A stretch of DNA of 64,000 nt from Streptomyces stelliscabiei (GTDB lineage: Bacteria; Actinomycetota; Actinomycetes; Streptomycetales; Streptomycetaceae), in contig NZ_JADBGF010000001.1 of the NCBI RefSeq assembly GCF_014873495.1, positions 248,001-312,000 of the forward strand, in the 5' to 3' direction. Below the pieces are notes generated by a model. The model had not been told where the DNA came from, ran no database searches, and saw only the letters and a list, made by a program, of their open reading frames with translations. A program made the position numbers and the translations under genes. Shown piece by piece: positions 8,269-16,518 of this stretch. Within the stretch, counting starts at the first letter, position 1. Each line of letters opens with the position of its first letter.

Positions 8269-9276
8269 ATGAAGACTCATGCCTGGGTTGTCGCGGAAGC
8301 TTCCGTGGGCAAGTACGACCCCAAGTGCCTGCGCTGGGAGGAACGCGAAGTGCCTGAGCTGGCCGACGGTCAAGTCCTGGTCAGAACCACCCTGCTCTCC
8401 ATCGACCCCACCTCCCGCAACTGGCTCAAGCTCGACCCCGAAACGACGCTCATCCCGATCGGCGTGGGCGACGTCATGATCGGCGCGGCCGTGGGAGAGG
8501 TGGTCGCATCACGCGTCGCGGGGTTCGAGCGGGGTGACCTGGTCAGCGGTCTGTGGGGCTGGGCGCGGTACTCCCTCGCCGACCCCCGGTACATCCAGCG
8601 CCACGACCGGGACGAACGCATCCCCGAAGAGGCGTATCTGTCCGTCTTCTCCCACGTCGGCCGGGCGGCCGCGATCGGCCTCGTCGAGATCGGCCGGCTC
8701 AAGCCCTCGGACACGGTCGTCGTCTCCGCGGCGGCGGGGGCGACCGGGTCGCTCGCAGTGCAGATCGCCAAGGCGAGGGGCTGCCGGGTCATCGGCATCG
8801 CCGGCGGGGAGCGCAAGTGCCGCCAGATCGTGGAGGAGTTCGGAGCCGACGACGCCATCGACTACCGGACGGCGGACGTGCGAGCGGCTATCGCCGAGAA
8901 GTGCCCGCAGGGTGTGGATCTCTTCTTCGACAACGTCGGCGGCCCGATCCTCGACGCTGTTCTGGCGAACATGGCGTGGAACTGCCGGATCGTCGTCTGC
9001 GGCGCGATGTCGCAGTACGACCTCTCGGGCCCCGAAGCGGCGTACGGCCTCACCAACGTCCCGCTCCTGCTGTACAAGTGCGCCCGCATGGAGGGCTACG
9101 TGGCCGCCGCGTACGCCGACCGCTACGAGGAGTTCGACGCCGTCCTGCGCACTCTGTACCTCGACGGTTCCCTCACCGCCCGCTCTCACATGATCCAGGG
9201 CTTGGAGAACGCACCGGACTCGATCTCTCTGCTGCTTGACGGCAGCAATGAGGGAAAGCTCATGGTGAAGGTCTAG
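8269..9276 (+). CDS. Zinc-independent MDR oxidoreductase (CurA / leukotriene B4 dehydrogenase-like)
   Basis: 335 residues. The N-terminal catalytic fold (VLVRTTLLSIDPTSRNWL) lacks zinc ligands. The Rossmann motif is AAAGATGSLAVQIAK, with FFDNVGG further on, as in prostaglandin/LTB4 reductases and curcumin reductase. These reduce activated C=C bonds of enones with NADPH. It is the last gene before a strong terminator and so the operon end. A role in saturating an enone intermediate is inference. Confidence 0.87.
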   Translation: MKTHAWVVAEASVGKYDPKCLRWEEREVPELADGQVLVRTTLLSIDPTSRNWLKLDPETTLIPIGVGDVMIGAAVGEVVASRVAGFERGDLVSGLWGWARYSLADPRYIQRHDRDERIPEEAYLSVFSHVGRAAAIGLVEIGRLKPSDTVVVSAAAGATGSLAVQIAKARGCRVIGIAGGERKCRQIVEEFGADDAIDYRTADVRAAIAEKCPQGVDLFFDNVGGPILDAVLANMAWNCRIVVCGAMSQYDLSGPEAAYGLTNVPLLLYKCARMEGYVAAAYADRYEEFDAVLRTLYLDGSLTARSHMIQGLENAPDSISLLLDGSNEGKLMVKV

Positions 9277-9285
9277 AAGCCCACC

Positions 9286-9315
9286 GCGGCGGGGCCAGTC
9301 CGCTGTCCCCGCCGC
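9286..9315 (+). terminator. Hairpin terminator of the aromatic operon
   Basis: GCGGCGGGG and CCCCGCCGC form a perfect 9-bp stem around a 12-nt loop, 10 bp after the stop of the last operon gene. No long T-run follows, as is common in this GC range. Confidence 0.7.
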
Positions 9316-9461
9316 CTGGTTGCTACGGCTCATCTCCGGCTCACCCGCCCCAGTAACCCTGCCAGACGGTCAGCGCTCTGCGGCGTTTCGGTGGCGCCCT
9401 CCCTTCTTGGCATTGCCGAAGCGGACCCGCAAGGTCTCGAGGAGCTACCGATAGGTGGGCG

Positions 9462-10159
9462 TCATCGTTCTACGCCCGCCGAGCGAAGCGCGACGTTGGT
9501 GACGAACTTTGCGATCGAGTCGTTCACGACCGCCTCTGCCTCGTCCATGATGAAGTGCCCGGCATCGCGAATGAGAACGGCTCGGAAGTCCGCGATGCGA
9601 CCGGCAAGATCGTCCAGGTATGGCGTGGAGGTCTCGTCGCTGCGAACACGACGCATCGGGGTTGCGGCGTCGACGTAGGTCGCCTGCAGGGCGAGTACGG
9701 GAACGGTCGGCCCGATGCGGTCGATCGCAGCGTCGAACTGGTTGAGTCCCAGTGCTCGATGGCCTGACCGTAGCTCATGAACTCCGGGGCGGGCGTGCGG
9801 TCCATTTCCGCGAGCATCTTGGCGCGGCCCTTCGCGTCCGGGTCGGTGTGCAAGGCAGCGAAGGCGCTGCGCACGAAGCCCTTGAACTGCTCGTCCGTAA
9901 GATCAGACACGTCAGTGAGATCGGCCATCCTGCTCCCATCGAGGAGAACGACCCCGAGCGTGCGATCCGGCCGGTCTGCGGCTATCTGCAGCGCAACGCG
10001 GGAACCGAGGCTGTGACCGGCCACAACGACATCTCTGAGGTCGAGCGTGTCGATGAGGTCCTCGATGTCACGCGCCGACTGGTCGACGCTGAAGTCCACA
10101 TACTCGCCTGAGGATTCGCCATGACAGCGCTGATGCGCGGCGATCACGGTGAACCGATC
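9462..10159 (-). pseudogene. Broken alpha/beta hydrolase
   Basis: One frame carries VIAAHQRCHGESS and the nucleophile elbow GHSLGSRVAL. The C-terminal part, with the catalytic His in RDAGHFIMDEAEAV, is in another frame, so a single-base shift lies near 9747. The N-terminal strand with the oxyanion HG motif is missing: coding similarity stops near 10159 and an IS256 scrap starts about 10 bp on. The gene is therefore dead by both truncation and frameshift, unless the shift is a sequencing error. It sits after the catabolic operon on the opposite strand. Confidence 0.75.
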
Positions 10160-10169
10160 GCTCAGCCTC

Positions 10170-10232
10170 GTCTCCCGAGCCGTCGTCGTCGCCACCGGCA
10201 TCACCGAAGACGGCAATCGCGAGGTCCTAGGG
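10170..10232 (+). mobile_element. IS256-family (Mutator) transposase scrap
   Basis: 21 codons read VSRAVVVATGITEDGNREVL, a stretch of the IS256-family catalytic domain. The frame ends right after it. The next bases, in another frame, encode an acidic tail (SDYLSDEDYDQLADDWAEKA to 10315) that I do not recognise. It marks an old insertion and deletion that removed the 5' end of the hydrolase. Confidence 0.6.
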
Positions 10233-10583
10233 CGGCCTCCGACTACCTCAGTGATGAGGACTATGACCAGCTCGCTGATGACTGGGCCGAGAAGGCAAGA
10301 ACCGCTCCTACCTGAAGATATGAGGGCCGGGCCCCCTTCCGTGCTAAGCCCGGTGGATTCTGTATCCGGGTCCCATGCGAACTCGGGAAGGAGGCCCGGG
10401 AGCCGACCAAGGCGGTGGGATCAACGTCAACAGGAAGCCGTCAGCCGGTCCTGTTTTGCCAGGGCGGTGTGCGGCGAGTTGTGCCCGCACAGGTACACGT
10501 GCTCGGCAAGGCGTAGGGGAAAGGGATCAAGTGCCGGGGGCGGTCCGCGCGTGCCGTGCCGGATCGATCGGGTGTGGCATACG

Positions 10584-11435
10584 TCAGTTGTTCGCGGGCA
10601 CGTAGTTCGCGGGCACGCCGGTGGCGCGGCGCATGAAGGCGTCGAAGGTGCGGTTGGGCAGCGTGTTGTGCAGGAAGATCATGGGCTTGGCGCCGAAGCC
10701 GACGGCGTAGCGCGTCTTGGGCCGGCGTGCCCGGACGGACTTGACGATGGTCTTGGCGATCAAGTCCGGCGAGGACAGGCGGCGTTCGTTGGCCTCCGAA
10801 CTGAGCGAGTCGGCCACGGCGTTGGCCTGCGGGGCGTACGGGCCGGTGCCGGAGACGGCCCGGGCCTTCTGCGCGGCGATGCCGCCCCACTCGGACTTGA
10901 CCCCGCCCGGTTCGATCACCACGACGTCGATCCCGAAGGGCTTGAGCTCCATGCGCAGGCAGTCGCTGAGCGCTTCCAGCGCGTACTTCGTGGCGTGGTA
11001 CCAGCCTCCCAGTGAGGTGCACATGCGGCCACCCACCGAGGTGATGTTGACGATGGTTCCCGAGCGCTGCGCCCGCATGTGCGGCAGGACAAGCTGGGTC
11101 AGGCGCGCCGCGCCGAACACGTTGACCTCGAACTGTTCCCTGGCCTCCTGCAGGGGGACGTCCTCGACGGCGCCGTAGGAACCGTAGCCGGCGTTGTTGA
11201 CGAGGACGTCGAGCCGGCCGGTGTCGGCGATGAGCTTCTCGACGCCTTCCCGCATGGAAGTGTCGTCGGTGACGTCCATGGCCAGCAGCCGGATCCCCTG
11301 CTCGGTCAGGTGTTGCATGCGCTGCACACGCCGCGCCGCGCCGTAGACGGTGTAGCCGGCCTCGCGCAGCTTGAGCGCGGTGGCCTCGCCGATCCCCGAC
11401 GAAGCTCCGGTGACGAGTGCGACCTTGCGGGTCAT
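10584..11435 (-). CDS. Short-chain dehydrogenase/reductase
   Basis: 283 residues; the ATG follows AAAGGATC. TGASSGIG at about 9-16, NNAG at about 86-89, Ser in NITSVGG and YHATK are all present. Beta-2 ends AARRVQRM, so NADP is likely. The class resembles the retinol/17-beta-hydroxysteroid dehydrogenase-like SDRs, and the tail ends VPANYVPANN, a small in-frame duplication. It is transcribed divergently from an AraC-type regulator 186 bp away and is a natural target of it. Confidence 0.87.
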   Translation of the reverse strand: MTRKVALVTGASSGIGEATALKLREAGYTVYGAARRVQRMQHLTEQGIRLLAMDVTDDTSMREGVEKLIADTGRLDVLVNNAGYGSYGAVEDVPLQEAREQFEVNVFGAARLTQLVLPHMRAQRSGTIVNITSVGGRMCTSLGGWYHATKYALEALSDCLRMELKPFGIDVVVIEPGGVKSEWGGIAAQKARAVSGTGPYAPQANAVADSLSSEANERRLSSPDLIAKTIVKSVRARRPKTRYAVGFGAKPMIFLHNTLPNRTFDAFMRRATGVPANYVPANN

Positions 11436-11621
11436 GGTGGCGATCCTTTCGGTGGACGTGGTGACCTTTCGCCGTGAACGCTAGAAGTGGATCTGCGGCC
11501 AGGCACTAGCGTGGTGCGCCAACTCACTTGCATATGACGCCAGCTTTCGGCGGCGCGTTTGGCGAGAGGAATGGCGCCATCTGTTGGTGACAGGCCTGTC
11601 GGCGGCCGTTACGCTCCCGTC

Positions 11622-12620
11622 GTGAGCACCGGACGATTCACCCTGGATCCCAGCATCAAAGCCCTGCTGAAGGACCTCGGCGTGTCATCCACCCGGGTGC
11701 TCCGGCGCGCCCAGCTGCCTGCCGACCTGTTCGGCCGCGGCCCGGTCGACCTCCCCCTCGAGGAGTACTTCCGGCTGTGGGAGGCGCTCGACGCCGAGAG
11801 TGGCGATCCGGACCTGGCTGTCGCGATCGGCCGGTCGATCTCGGTCGAGATGTTCAACCCGCCGATCTTCGCCGCCCTGTGCAGCCCCGACCTGCGGACC
11901 GCAGCTGAGCGCATCGCCCTCTACAAGCCCCTCATCGGCCCCCTGCACCTGCGGCTCGACAACGGCGACGAAGGCTTGACGATCAGCTTCCGGTGGCCGC
12001 CGGACACGCCCCCGCCGCCCCAGCTGGCCGCCGCCGAGATGGTGTTCTGGGTCGCTCTGGCCCGGATCGCGACCCGCCACGACGTCCGGCCGGTCCGGGC
12101 CGTCGATCCCTGGCTGCCTGCCGAGCACGCCGGCCTGGACGACTACCTCGGCGTAGAAGTCCACAAGGGACAGACGCACGCGATCACCTTCGCGCCCGCC
12201 GACGCGAACCGCCCGTTCCTCACCGAGAACGAGCAACTCTGGCGGTTCTTCGCCCCGGAACTCCGCCGACGCCTGTCCGACCTGCAGGCGACGGCCAGCG
12301 TCGCCGAGCGGGTGCGGGCCGCGCTGCACGAAACACTTCCCGCCGGCGGCAGCTCCATGACCGCGGTCACCCGTCACCTCGCCGTCAGCAACCGCACCCT
12401 GCAACGACAACTGCAGCTCGAAGGAACCAGCTTCCAGGAAATCCTCGCCACGACCCGCGAAAACCTGGCCCGCCACTACCTCGGCAACAGCACCATGCGC
12501 ATCGCCGAAATCGCCTACCTACTCGGCTACGACGACACCAACTCCTTCTACCGCGCCTTCCGCACCTGGACCGGAACCACCCCCGACGCCCTCCGGACCG
12601 CAGCAGTCGCCGGAGTCTGA
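11622..12620 (+). CDS. AraC-family regulator (arabinose-binding-like N-terminus, HTH_18 C-terminus)
   Basis: 332 residues from the GTG at 11622; an ATG at 11559 would add 21 residues of weak coding character. The N-terminal two-thirds resembles the OruR/ArgR-like effector domain. The C-terminal HTH pair is complete, with VSNRTLQRQLQLEGTSF and RIAEIAYLLGYDDTNSFYRA. It probably activates the divergent SDR gene in response to a small ligand. The 11436-11558 gap has TGG-TGCG-CCA and GGCG-rich half-sites but no clear operator. Confidence 0.85.
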   Translation: MSTGRFTLDPSIKALLKDLGVSSTRVLRRAQLPADLFGRGPVDLPLEEYFRLWEALDAESGDPDLAVAIGRSISVEMFNPPIFAALCSPDLRTAAERIALYKPLIGPLHLRLDNGDEGLTISFRWPPDTPPPPQLAAAEMVFWVALARIATRHDVRPVRAVDPWLPAEHAGLDDYLGVEVHKGQTHAITFAPADANRPFLTENEQLWRFFAPELRRRLSDLQATASVAERVRAALHETLPAGGSSMTAVTRHLAVSNRTLQRQLQLEGTSFQEILATTRENLARHYLGNSTMRIAEIAYLLGYDDTNSFYRAFRTWTGTTPDALRTAAVAGV

Positions 12621-12803
12621 ATGGGCCGTCGCGGGACCTCGACCGGCTCGCTCATGCGGCCCATCGGATCGCGAGCGACGAGATGGCGGCGGAGTCATCA
12701 ACGAGTACAGGCACGCCGCGTGAGGTGCCGCGATGACTTATCGAGCGGCGCATGATCGGGCGACCTCGTCCACCTTCCGGGAGCAGGGTGCCGACCTGGC
12801 CTG

Positions 12804-13220
12804 TCACTCCGCGGGGCTCGGAACCTCCGGTACCGGGAGCAGGCGTCGCAGCAAGGACTCCTCCAGTTCGATCAGGATGGCCTCATTGCCGGCGGCGGAA
12901 CTCGGCAGGGTGCGCCACAGAACGAGCTGACCGTGCAGGGCGGTCCACAGGTGGACACCCAGGTCCTGCGCCTCGGCCCGACGGCCGGGGACCACTTCGG
13001 CGAGGTAGGCGTGGTCGGTGGTCGGTGGCCGGTGGCCGGTCGGGCTCGTACTCCAGGCTGAACATCAGCCGGTAGCGGCCGACCCGCCGGCCTCGCTCAT
13101 CACGACGGCCAGTGCGCGGTAGGTGACGTCGAGCACTGTGGTCACCAGTTCGGCCTTGTTCTTGAAGTGCCGGTAGACGCTGGGTGCGGAAATGCCGACC
13201 TCGCGGGCGCCTCCCCCGCA
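12804..13220 (-). pseudogene. Shattered TetR-family regulator
   Basis: The HTH remnant is VGISAPSVYRHFKNKAELVT at about 13140-13195. RYRLMFSLEYEPDRP follows in a second frame near 13065, and LHGQLVLWRTLPSS continues in a third frame to a stop at 12804. At least two frameshifts are therefore present. The 5' end is lost where an IS630-like scrap begins. The intact gene would have been a TetR_C regulator; no product is expected now. Confidence 0.75.
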
Positions 13221-13249
13221 GGGAGAGCGCTTCCTCGCAACCCCGGGCT

Positions 13250-13550
13250 GGTCAGGGCTGGAACCCCTCCCTGGTCGGGGCTGGTTCCCGCGGCACAAGC
13301 CAAGGCGGTTGCGGGCGACCTACCACCGCACCCGCGGTGTTCGGCACCTGCTCGGTGTGCTGGATCTGGCTACCGGGAAGATCCACTACCGGATCCGTGA
13401 TCGTAAGCGGCGTCAGGAGTTCCTCGGGTTGTTGAAGTCGCTGCGAGTCCGCTGGCCCGACGACAAGCTCTACGTCATCGCCAACACCTTCTCGGCCGAT
13501 GTCCGGGACTGGGCCGCAACTCATGACGTGGAACTGGTGTTAACGACTCC
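13250..13550 (+). mobile_element. IS630-family transposase remnant
   Basis: The reading frame encodes GVRHLLGVLDLATGKIHYRI, then RRQEFLGLLKSLRVRWPDDK, then KLYVIANTFSADVRDWAA, the central DDE region of IS630 transposases. Both ends are missing and DNFSPH is degraded to NTFSAD. It separates the broken TetR gene from a truncated gene at 13540-13665, so it is the scar at the left edge of the next island. Confidence 0.75.
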
Positions 13551-13665
13551 CGATGCACCTGGGGGCGGGGAGGCCGAGTGCGGCGGCCTCGTCGCGAACG
13601 GCGACGAACTCGTCGCGCAGGAGGCGCGCGTGTCGTTCGGCAATGCTGTGGTCGAGCTGGCTCAT
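13540..13665 (-). pseudogene. Truncated 5' end of an unknown gene at the island's left edge
   Basis: 41 codons start at an ATG with a GAGGG ribosome site and end at a TAA inside the IS630 scar. The N-terminus (MSQLDHSIAERHARLLRDEF) is acidic-helical and unrecognised. It faces the double operator at 13723-13759, so the intact gene was probably the divergent partner of the flavoprotein gene in the same regulon. The last five or six residues come from IS sequence. Confidence 0.5.
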
Positions 13666-13723
13666 GAAATCCCTCGGGTCGGCGGCGCAGTGCGTCGAGC
13701 CTCGCACGCGAGCGACACGCGGT

Positions 13724-13759
13724 CAACTATCTAGTTGATTTCAATCAACTAGATAGTTG
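13724..13759. promoter_or_regulatory. Double CAAC-N6-GTTG operator
   Basis: Two copies of one 14-bp palindrome lie head to head: CAACTATCTAGTTG at 13724-13737 and CAACTAGATAGTTG at 13746-13759. Together they form a perfect 17-bp inverted repeat with a 2-bp centre. Centres are 22 bp apart, two helical turns. The same CAAC-N6-GTTG core recurs at 16461, 18651 and 18725. The likely ligand is the TetR protein encoded at 17994-18653. Confidence 0.7.
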
Positions 13760-13866
13760 TAGTCGCGCTCGAGCGGCCTTATGGTCGCCGCACAGGCTCG
13801 ATCGTGCGACGTGCCCGACCTCGAAGTCACCTGTGCTTTTGTCAGCGACGACAAGAAAGAGTGATC

Positions 13867-15291
13867 ATGGGGATCATCGATGAACTGAAGGGTCCGTGGG
13901 ACCTGGTCGTGGTGGGACACGGTTTCGCCGGTCTGTCCGCCGCGCGCGCCGCCCTCGAGGACGCGGCAGCCGAGGGGCGGTCGCTCCGGGTCGCGGTGCT
14001 CGAGCGTGCCGCCGCGGCGGACCGCGGCGGCTCGACGGCGTGGACGCACGCGTACCTGCGACTCACCGGCGACGGAGAGCTGGACCCGTCGTGGCAGCGG
14101 AACGTGCGGGAGAACGCCGGTGCCCGCGCCAACGAGGACTACATCGAGGCGTTCGGCAGCAACGTGCCCACCACGCTGCGGTGGCTGCGCGAGGCGGGGG
14201 TGCGTACCCCGAGCTCGCCGAGCCCCTTCTCGCCGTCGGGTCACAGCTGGAACATCGAGGGCGGCGGCCGGGCGGTCATCGAGGCGTACGTGCCCCGAAT
14301 CACCGCCGCGGGCGGTTCGTTCTTCTACGAGACGACCGCGCGCGAGCTCGTCGTGGCCGAAGACGGCTCGATCGCCGGTCTCGTCGTGACGGCCCTCAAC
14401 GGCGCCATCGTCACGATGGAGTCCCGCGCCGTCGTGCTGGCGTGCGGCGGATTCGAGGGCAACCCGGAGATGCTGACCCGCTACCTTCCCAATGCACACC
14501 AGCTCACGACGGTGTCGCCGGGAACCGACAACAACCGCGGCGACGGCATCCGGATGGCGGTCGGGGCGGGAGCGGACACGGCCGGACAGTTCGACGGTGC
14601 GCACATCGAGCCGTGCGACCCGCGGGTCACCGGTCCGGAACCGCTCGTGGGTGCGTGGTACTACGGCATCCTCGTCGACGGCGACGGCCGTCGGTTCATG
14701 GACGAGGCTTGCCAGGGGTACGACCTGCAGTTCGACCGGGTGGCCAACGAGATCTTCCGCAAGCAGATCGGCACCGCGTACGCCATCATCGACGTCGGCG
14801 CCCAGCGCACCGTGCCCTGGGCGACCGCGATGAACGACGGCGCGGCGGAACCCGTCGTGGCCGAGACGATCGCGGAGCTCGCGACGCAGCTGGGCATCGA
14901 CGCCGCCGCCCTCACGCAGACGGTGGAGGAGTTCAACGCGGCGGTCCAGGGGAACATCATCAACCCGTTCACGCCCCTGGACGGCATCGGCACGCGCGGC
15001 CTGTCGCCGGCCAAGAGCAACTTCGCCGCGCCTCTCACCGAGGGGCCCTACTCGGCGTGGCCGATCGCCCCGCGCATCTGCTTCACCTACGGGGGGCTCC
15101 GCGTCGACGGCTCGAGCCGCGTGCTCACCCCGGCGGGCAAGCCGGTCCCCGGCCTGTACGCGGCGGGGGAGATCGCCGGCATCTTCTACAACGAGTACCC
15201 CGCGGGCAGCTCGGGCCTGCGGTCGATGACCTTCGGGCGCCTCGCGGGCAAAGCGGTCGTCAGTGACGCCGCCGTCGCGCTGACGGTCTGA
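13867..15291 (+). CDS. FAD-dependent dehydrogenase (fumarate reductase/3-ketosteroid dehydrogenase/tricarballylate dehydrogenase-like)
   Basis: 474 residues from the ATG at 13867 with GAAAGA upstream; an upstream in-frame ATG at 13804 is poorly placed. The dinucleotide motif is VVVGHGFAGLSAARAA, where GHGFAG replaces GxGxxG. ACGGFEGN and the C-terminal FAD motif YAAGEIAG plus SSGLRSMTFGRLAG fit the FAD_binding_2 family. These enzymes introduce C=C bonds into ketones, steroids or carboxylates, or act as fumarate reductase-like oxidases. No signal peptide is present. It opens the CoA-catabolic island under a double operator. The substrate is unknown. Confidence 0.85.
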   Translation: MGIIDELKGPWDLVVVGHGFAGLSAARAALEDAAAEGRSLRVAVLERAAAADRGGSTAWTHAYLRLTGDGELDPSWQRNVRENAGARANEDYIEAFGSNVPTTLRWLREAGVRTPSSPSPFSPSGHSWNIEGGGRAVIEAYVPRITAAGGSFFYETTARELVVAEDGSIAGLVVTALNGAIVTMESRAVVLACGGFEGNPEMLTRYLPNAHQLTTVSPGTDNNRGDGIRMAVGAGADTAGQFDGAHIEPCDPRVTGPEPLVGAWYYGILVDGDGRRFMDEACQGYDLQFDRVANEIFRKQIGTAYAIIDVGAQRTVPWATAMNDGAAEPVVAETIAELATQLGIDAAALTQTVEEFNAAVQGNIINPFTPLDGIGTRGLSPAKSNFAAPLTEGPYSAWPIAPRICFTYGGLRVDGSSRVLTPAGKPVPGLYAAGEIAGIFYNEYPAGSSGLRSMTFGRLAGKAVVSDAAVALTV

Positions 15292-15300
15292 GCCGTCGCG

Positions 15301-15334
15301 CGAGGGGTCGGGTGCGAAAGCGCCCGGCCCCTCG
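15301..15334 (+). terminator. Strong hairpin terminator with GAAA loop
   Basis: CGAGGGGTCGGGTGC and GCGCCCGGCCCCTCG pair over 15 bp with two G-U pairs, closed by a GAAA tetraloop and followed by TCTTTCC. It lies 10 bp after the flavoprotein stop. Confidence 0.85.
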
Positions 15335-15400
15335 TCTTTCCGCGGCTCGCGCCGCACCGCTATTCCCGAGTCGCCGCGTTGCGCGCCGCCCGGTCTCTGT

Positions 15401-15440
15401 CAAGGATGACTCCCGGCGGCCAAGGATGACTCCCGGCGGC
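15401..15440. repeat. 20-bp perfect tandem duplication
   Basis: CAAGGATGACTCCCGGCGGC occurs twice back to back, exactly at the truncated 3' end of the MFS pseudogene. It looks like a slippage or end-joining scar. Confidence 0.9.
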
Positions 15441-16317
15441 ATCGTGACCACGCCGGCCCCGATGAGCGACAGGCCGAAACCTCCGACGCTCTGGGGCCTC
15501 TCGAGCAGCTGCGGATGGACGATGCTCGAGGCGAAGAGCGAGAACCCGACCGCGAACGAGGTCAGATCGGTCACGACCCACCCGGCCAGCACCATCAGCG
15601 CCGCCGCGGACGTGAGGAAGGTGGCCGGCGAGGTCCAACCCCACGTGGCCCCGTAGGACAGCAGCACCAGGAGCGCACTGGTGACGAGGGCCAACCCCGC
15701 CGCGTCCAGGGCGTCGAACCGTCCGCCGCTGCGCCGCGCGCTCTCGGGGACGGCCGCCACCACGAGCGCCGCGAAACCGCGGTCGCCCCGAACGTCCAGC
15801 GCCAGCCGGTGAGCTGATTGACGATCGCGCTGATCGGCAGTCCGAGGACGCCTCCGACGCCGAGCGTCGCGCTCATCAGAGCGATCGAGGTGTCGAGGCG
15901 GCGCGCGGGAACGGTGTCGCGGAGGATGGCGATCCTCACCGGGATGATGCCGGTCGTCGCCCCCTGCAGTCCGCGGCCGAGGACGAGCATCCACAGCTCT
16001 TGTGCGCCCGCCAACACGACGACGGAGCCGAGGGCCAGCAGCGCGAGGAGCGCGAGCACGACGCGGCGTTTGCCGATCATGCCGGCCAGCCGCCCCGAGA
16101 TCGGGGTGAGGACCGCCGCGACGAGGAGCGTCGCCGTGACGGCCCACGCGGTCTCTTCGCGTCCCGACGCGAAGAGGTCGAGCAGGTGCGCCTGGATGGG
16201 GGTGATCGCGGTGAAGGCGAACGACGATCCGAGGCCCGCCACGGCGAGCAAGGCGACCACCCTACCCGGGTGCGGGTGATGGTCATCCGCTCGGCGCGCA
16301 TCGAACGGCTCGTCCAC
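15441..16317 (-). pseudogene. Truncated and frameshifted MFS exporter (DHA2-like)
   Basis: The first half reads normally (AVAGLGSSFAFTAITPIQAH, then LLALLALGSVVVLAG, then IVNQLTGWRWTF). The frame then shifts near 15780 and continues as FAALVVAAVPESARR and WVVTDLTSFAVGFSLFASSI. It stops being transporter-like after MPPGVILG near 15440, so the last transmembrane segments are gone. The truncation point coincides with a 20-bp tandem duplication (15401-15420 = 15421-15440). It is divergent from the aldehyde dehydrogenase and would have shared its operator. Non-functional as read. Confidence 0.8.
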
Positions 16318-16460
16318 GGTGGCTCCTCTGTGTCGGCGTCGGCCGCGCGCGACCCGGCTTGGCGGGTGCGACCGCCGAGCAGGTCCTTGAGGGCGCGTCC
16401 TCGACGATCGACCACCGCGAGACTCGACGGTGTCGAATGACGGCCCTAGTATGAAGAAAT

Positions 16461-16474
16461 CAACTAAGCGGTTG
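16461..16474. promoter_or_regulatory. CAAC-N6-GTTG operator before aldehyde dehydrogenase
   Basis: CAACTAAGCGGTTG keeps the CAAC-N6-GTTG core and the AT-rich flank of the other sites. It lies 45 bp before the aldehyde dehydrogenase start and also upstream of the divergent MFS pseudogene. Confidence 0.6.
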
Positions 16475-16518
16475 AAGTGGCCGTGGTGGCCCTCGCCGCA
16501 TCGAAGAAAGGCCGGTCG

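Noticed and set aside
10584..10620. Direct repeat GTTCGCGGGCACGTA at the SDR 3' end as a mobile or regulatory repeat
   Set aside because: It is in frame and simply encodes the duplicated VPANY/VPANN tail of the SDR.
13540..13665. The 41-codon minus-strand frame as a complete small protein
   Set aside because: The last codons are IS-derived and the frame ends in the scar, so it is treated as a truncated gene.
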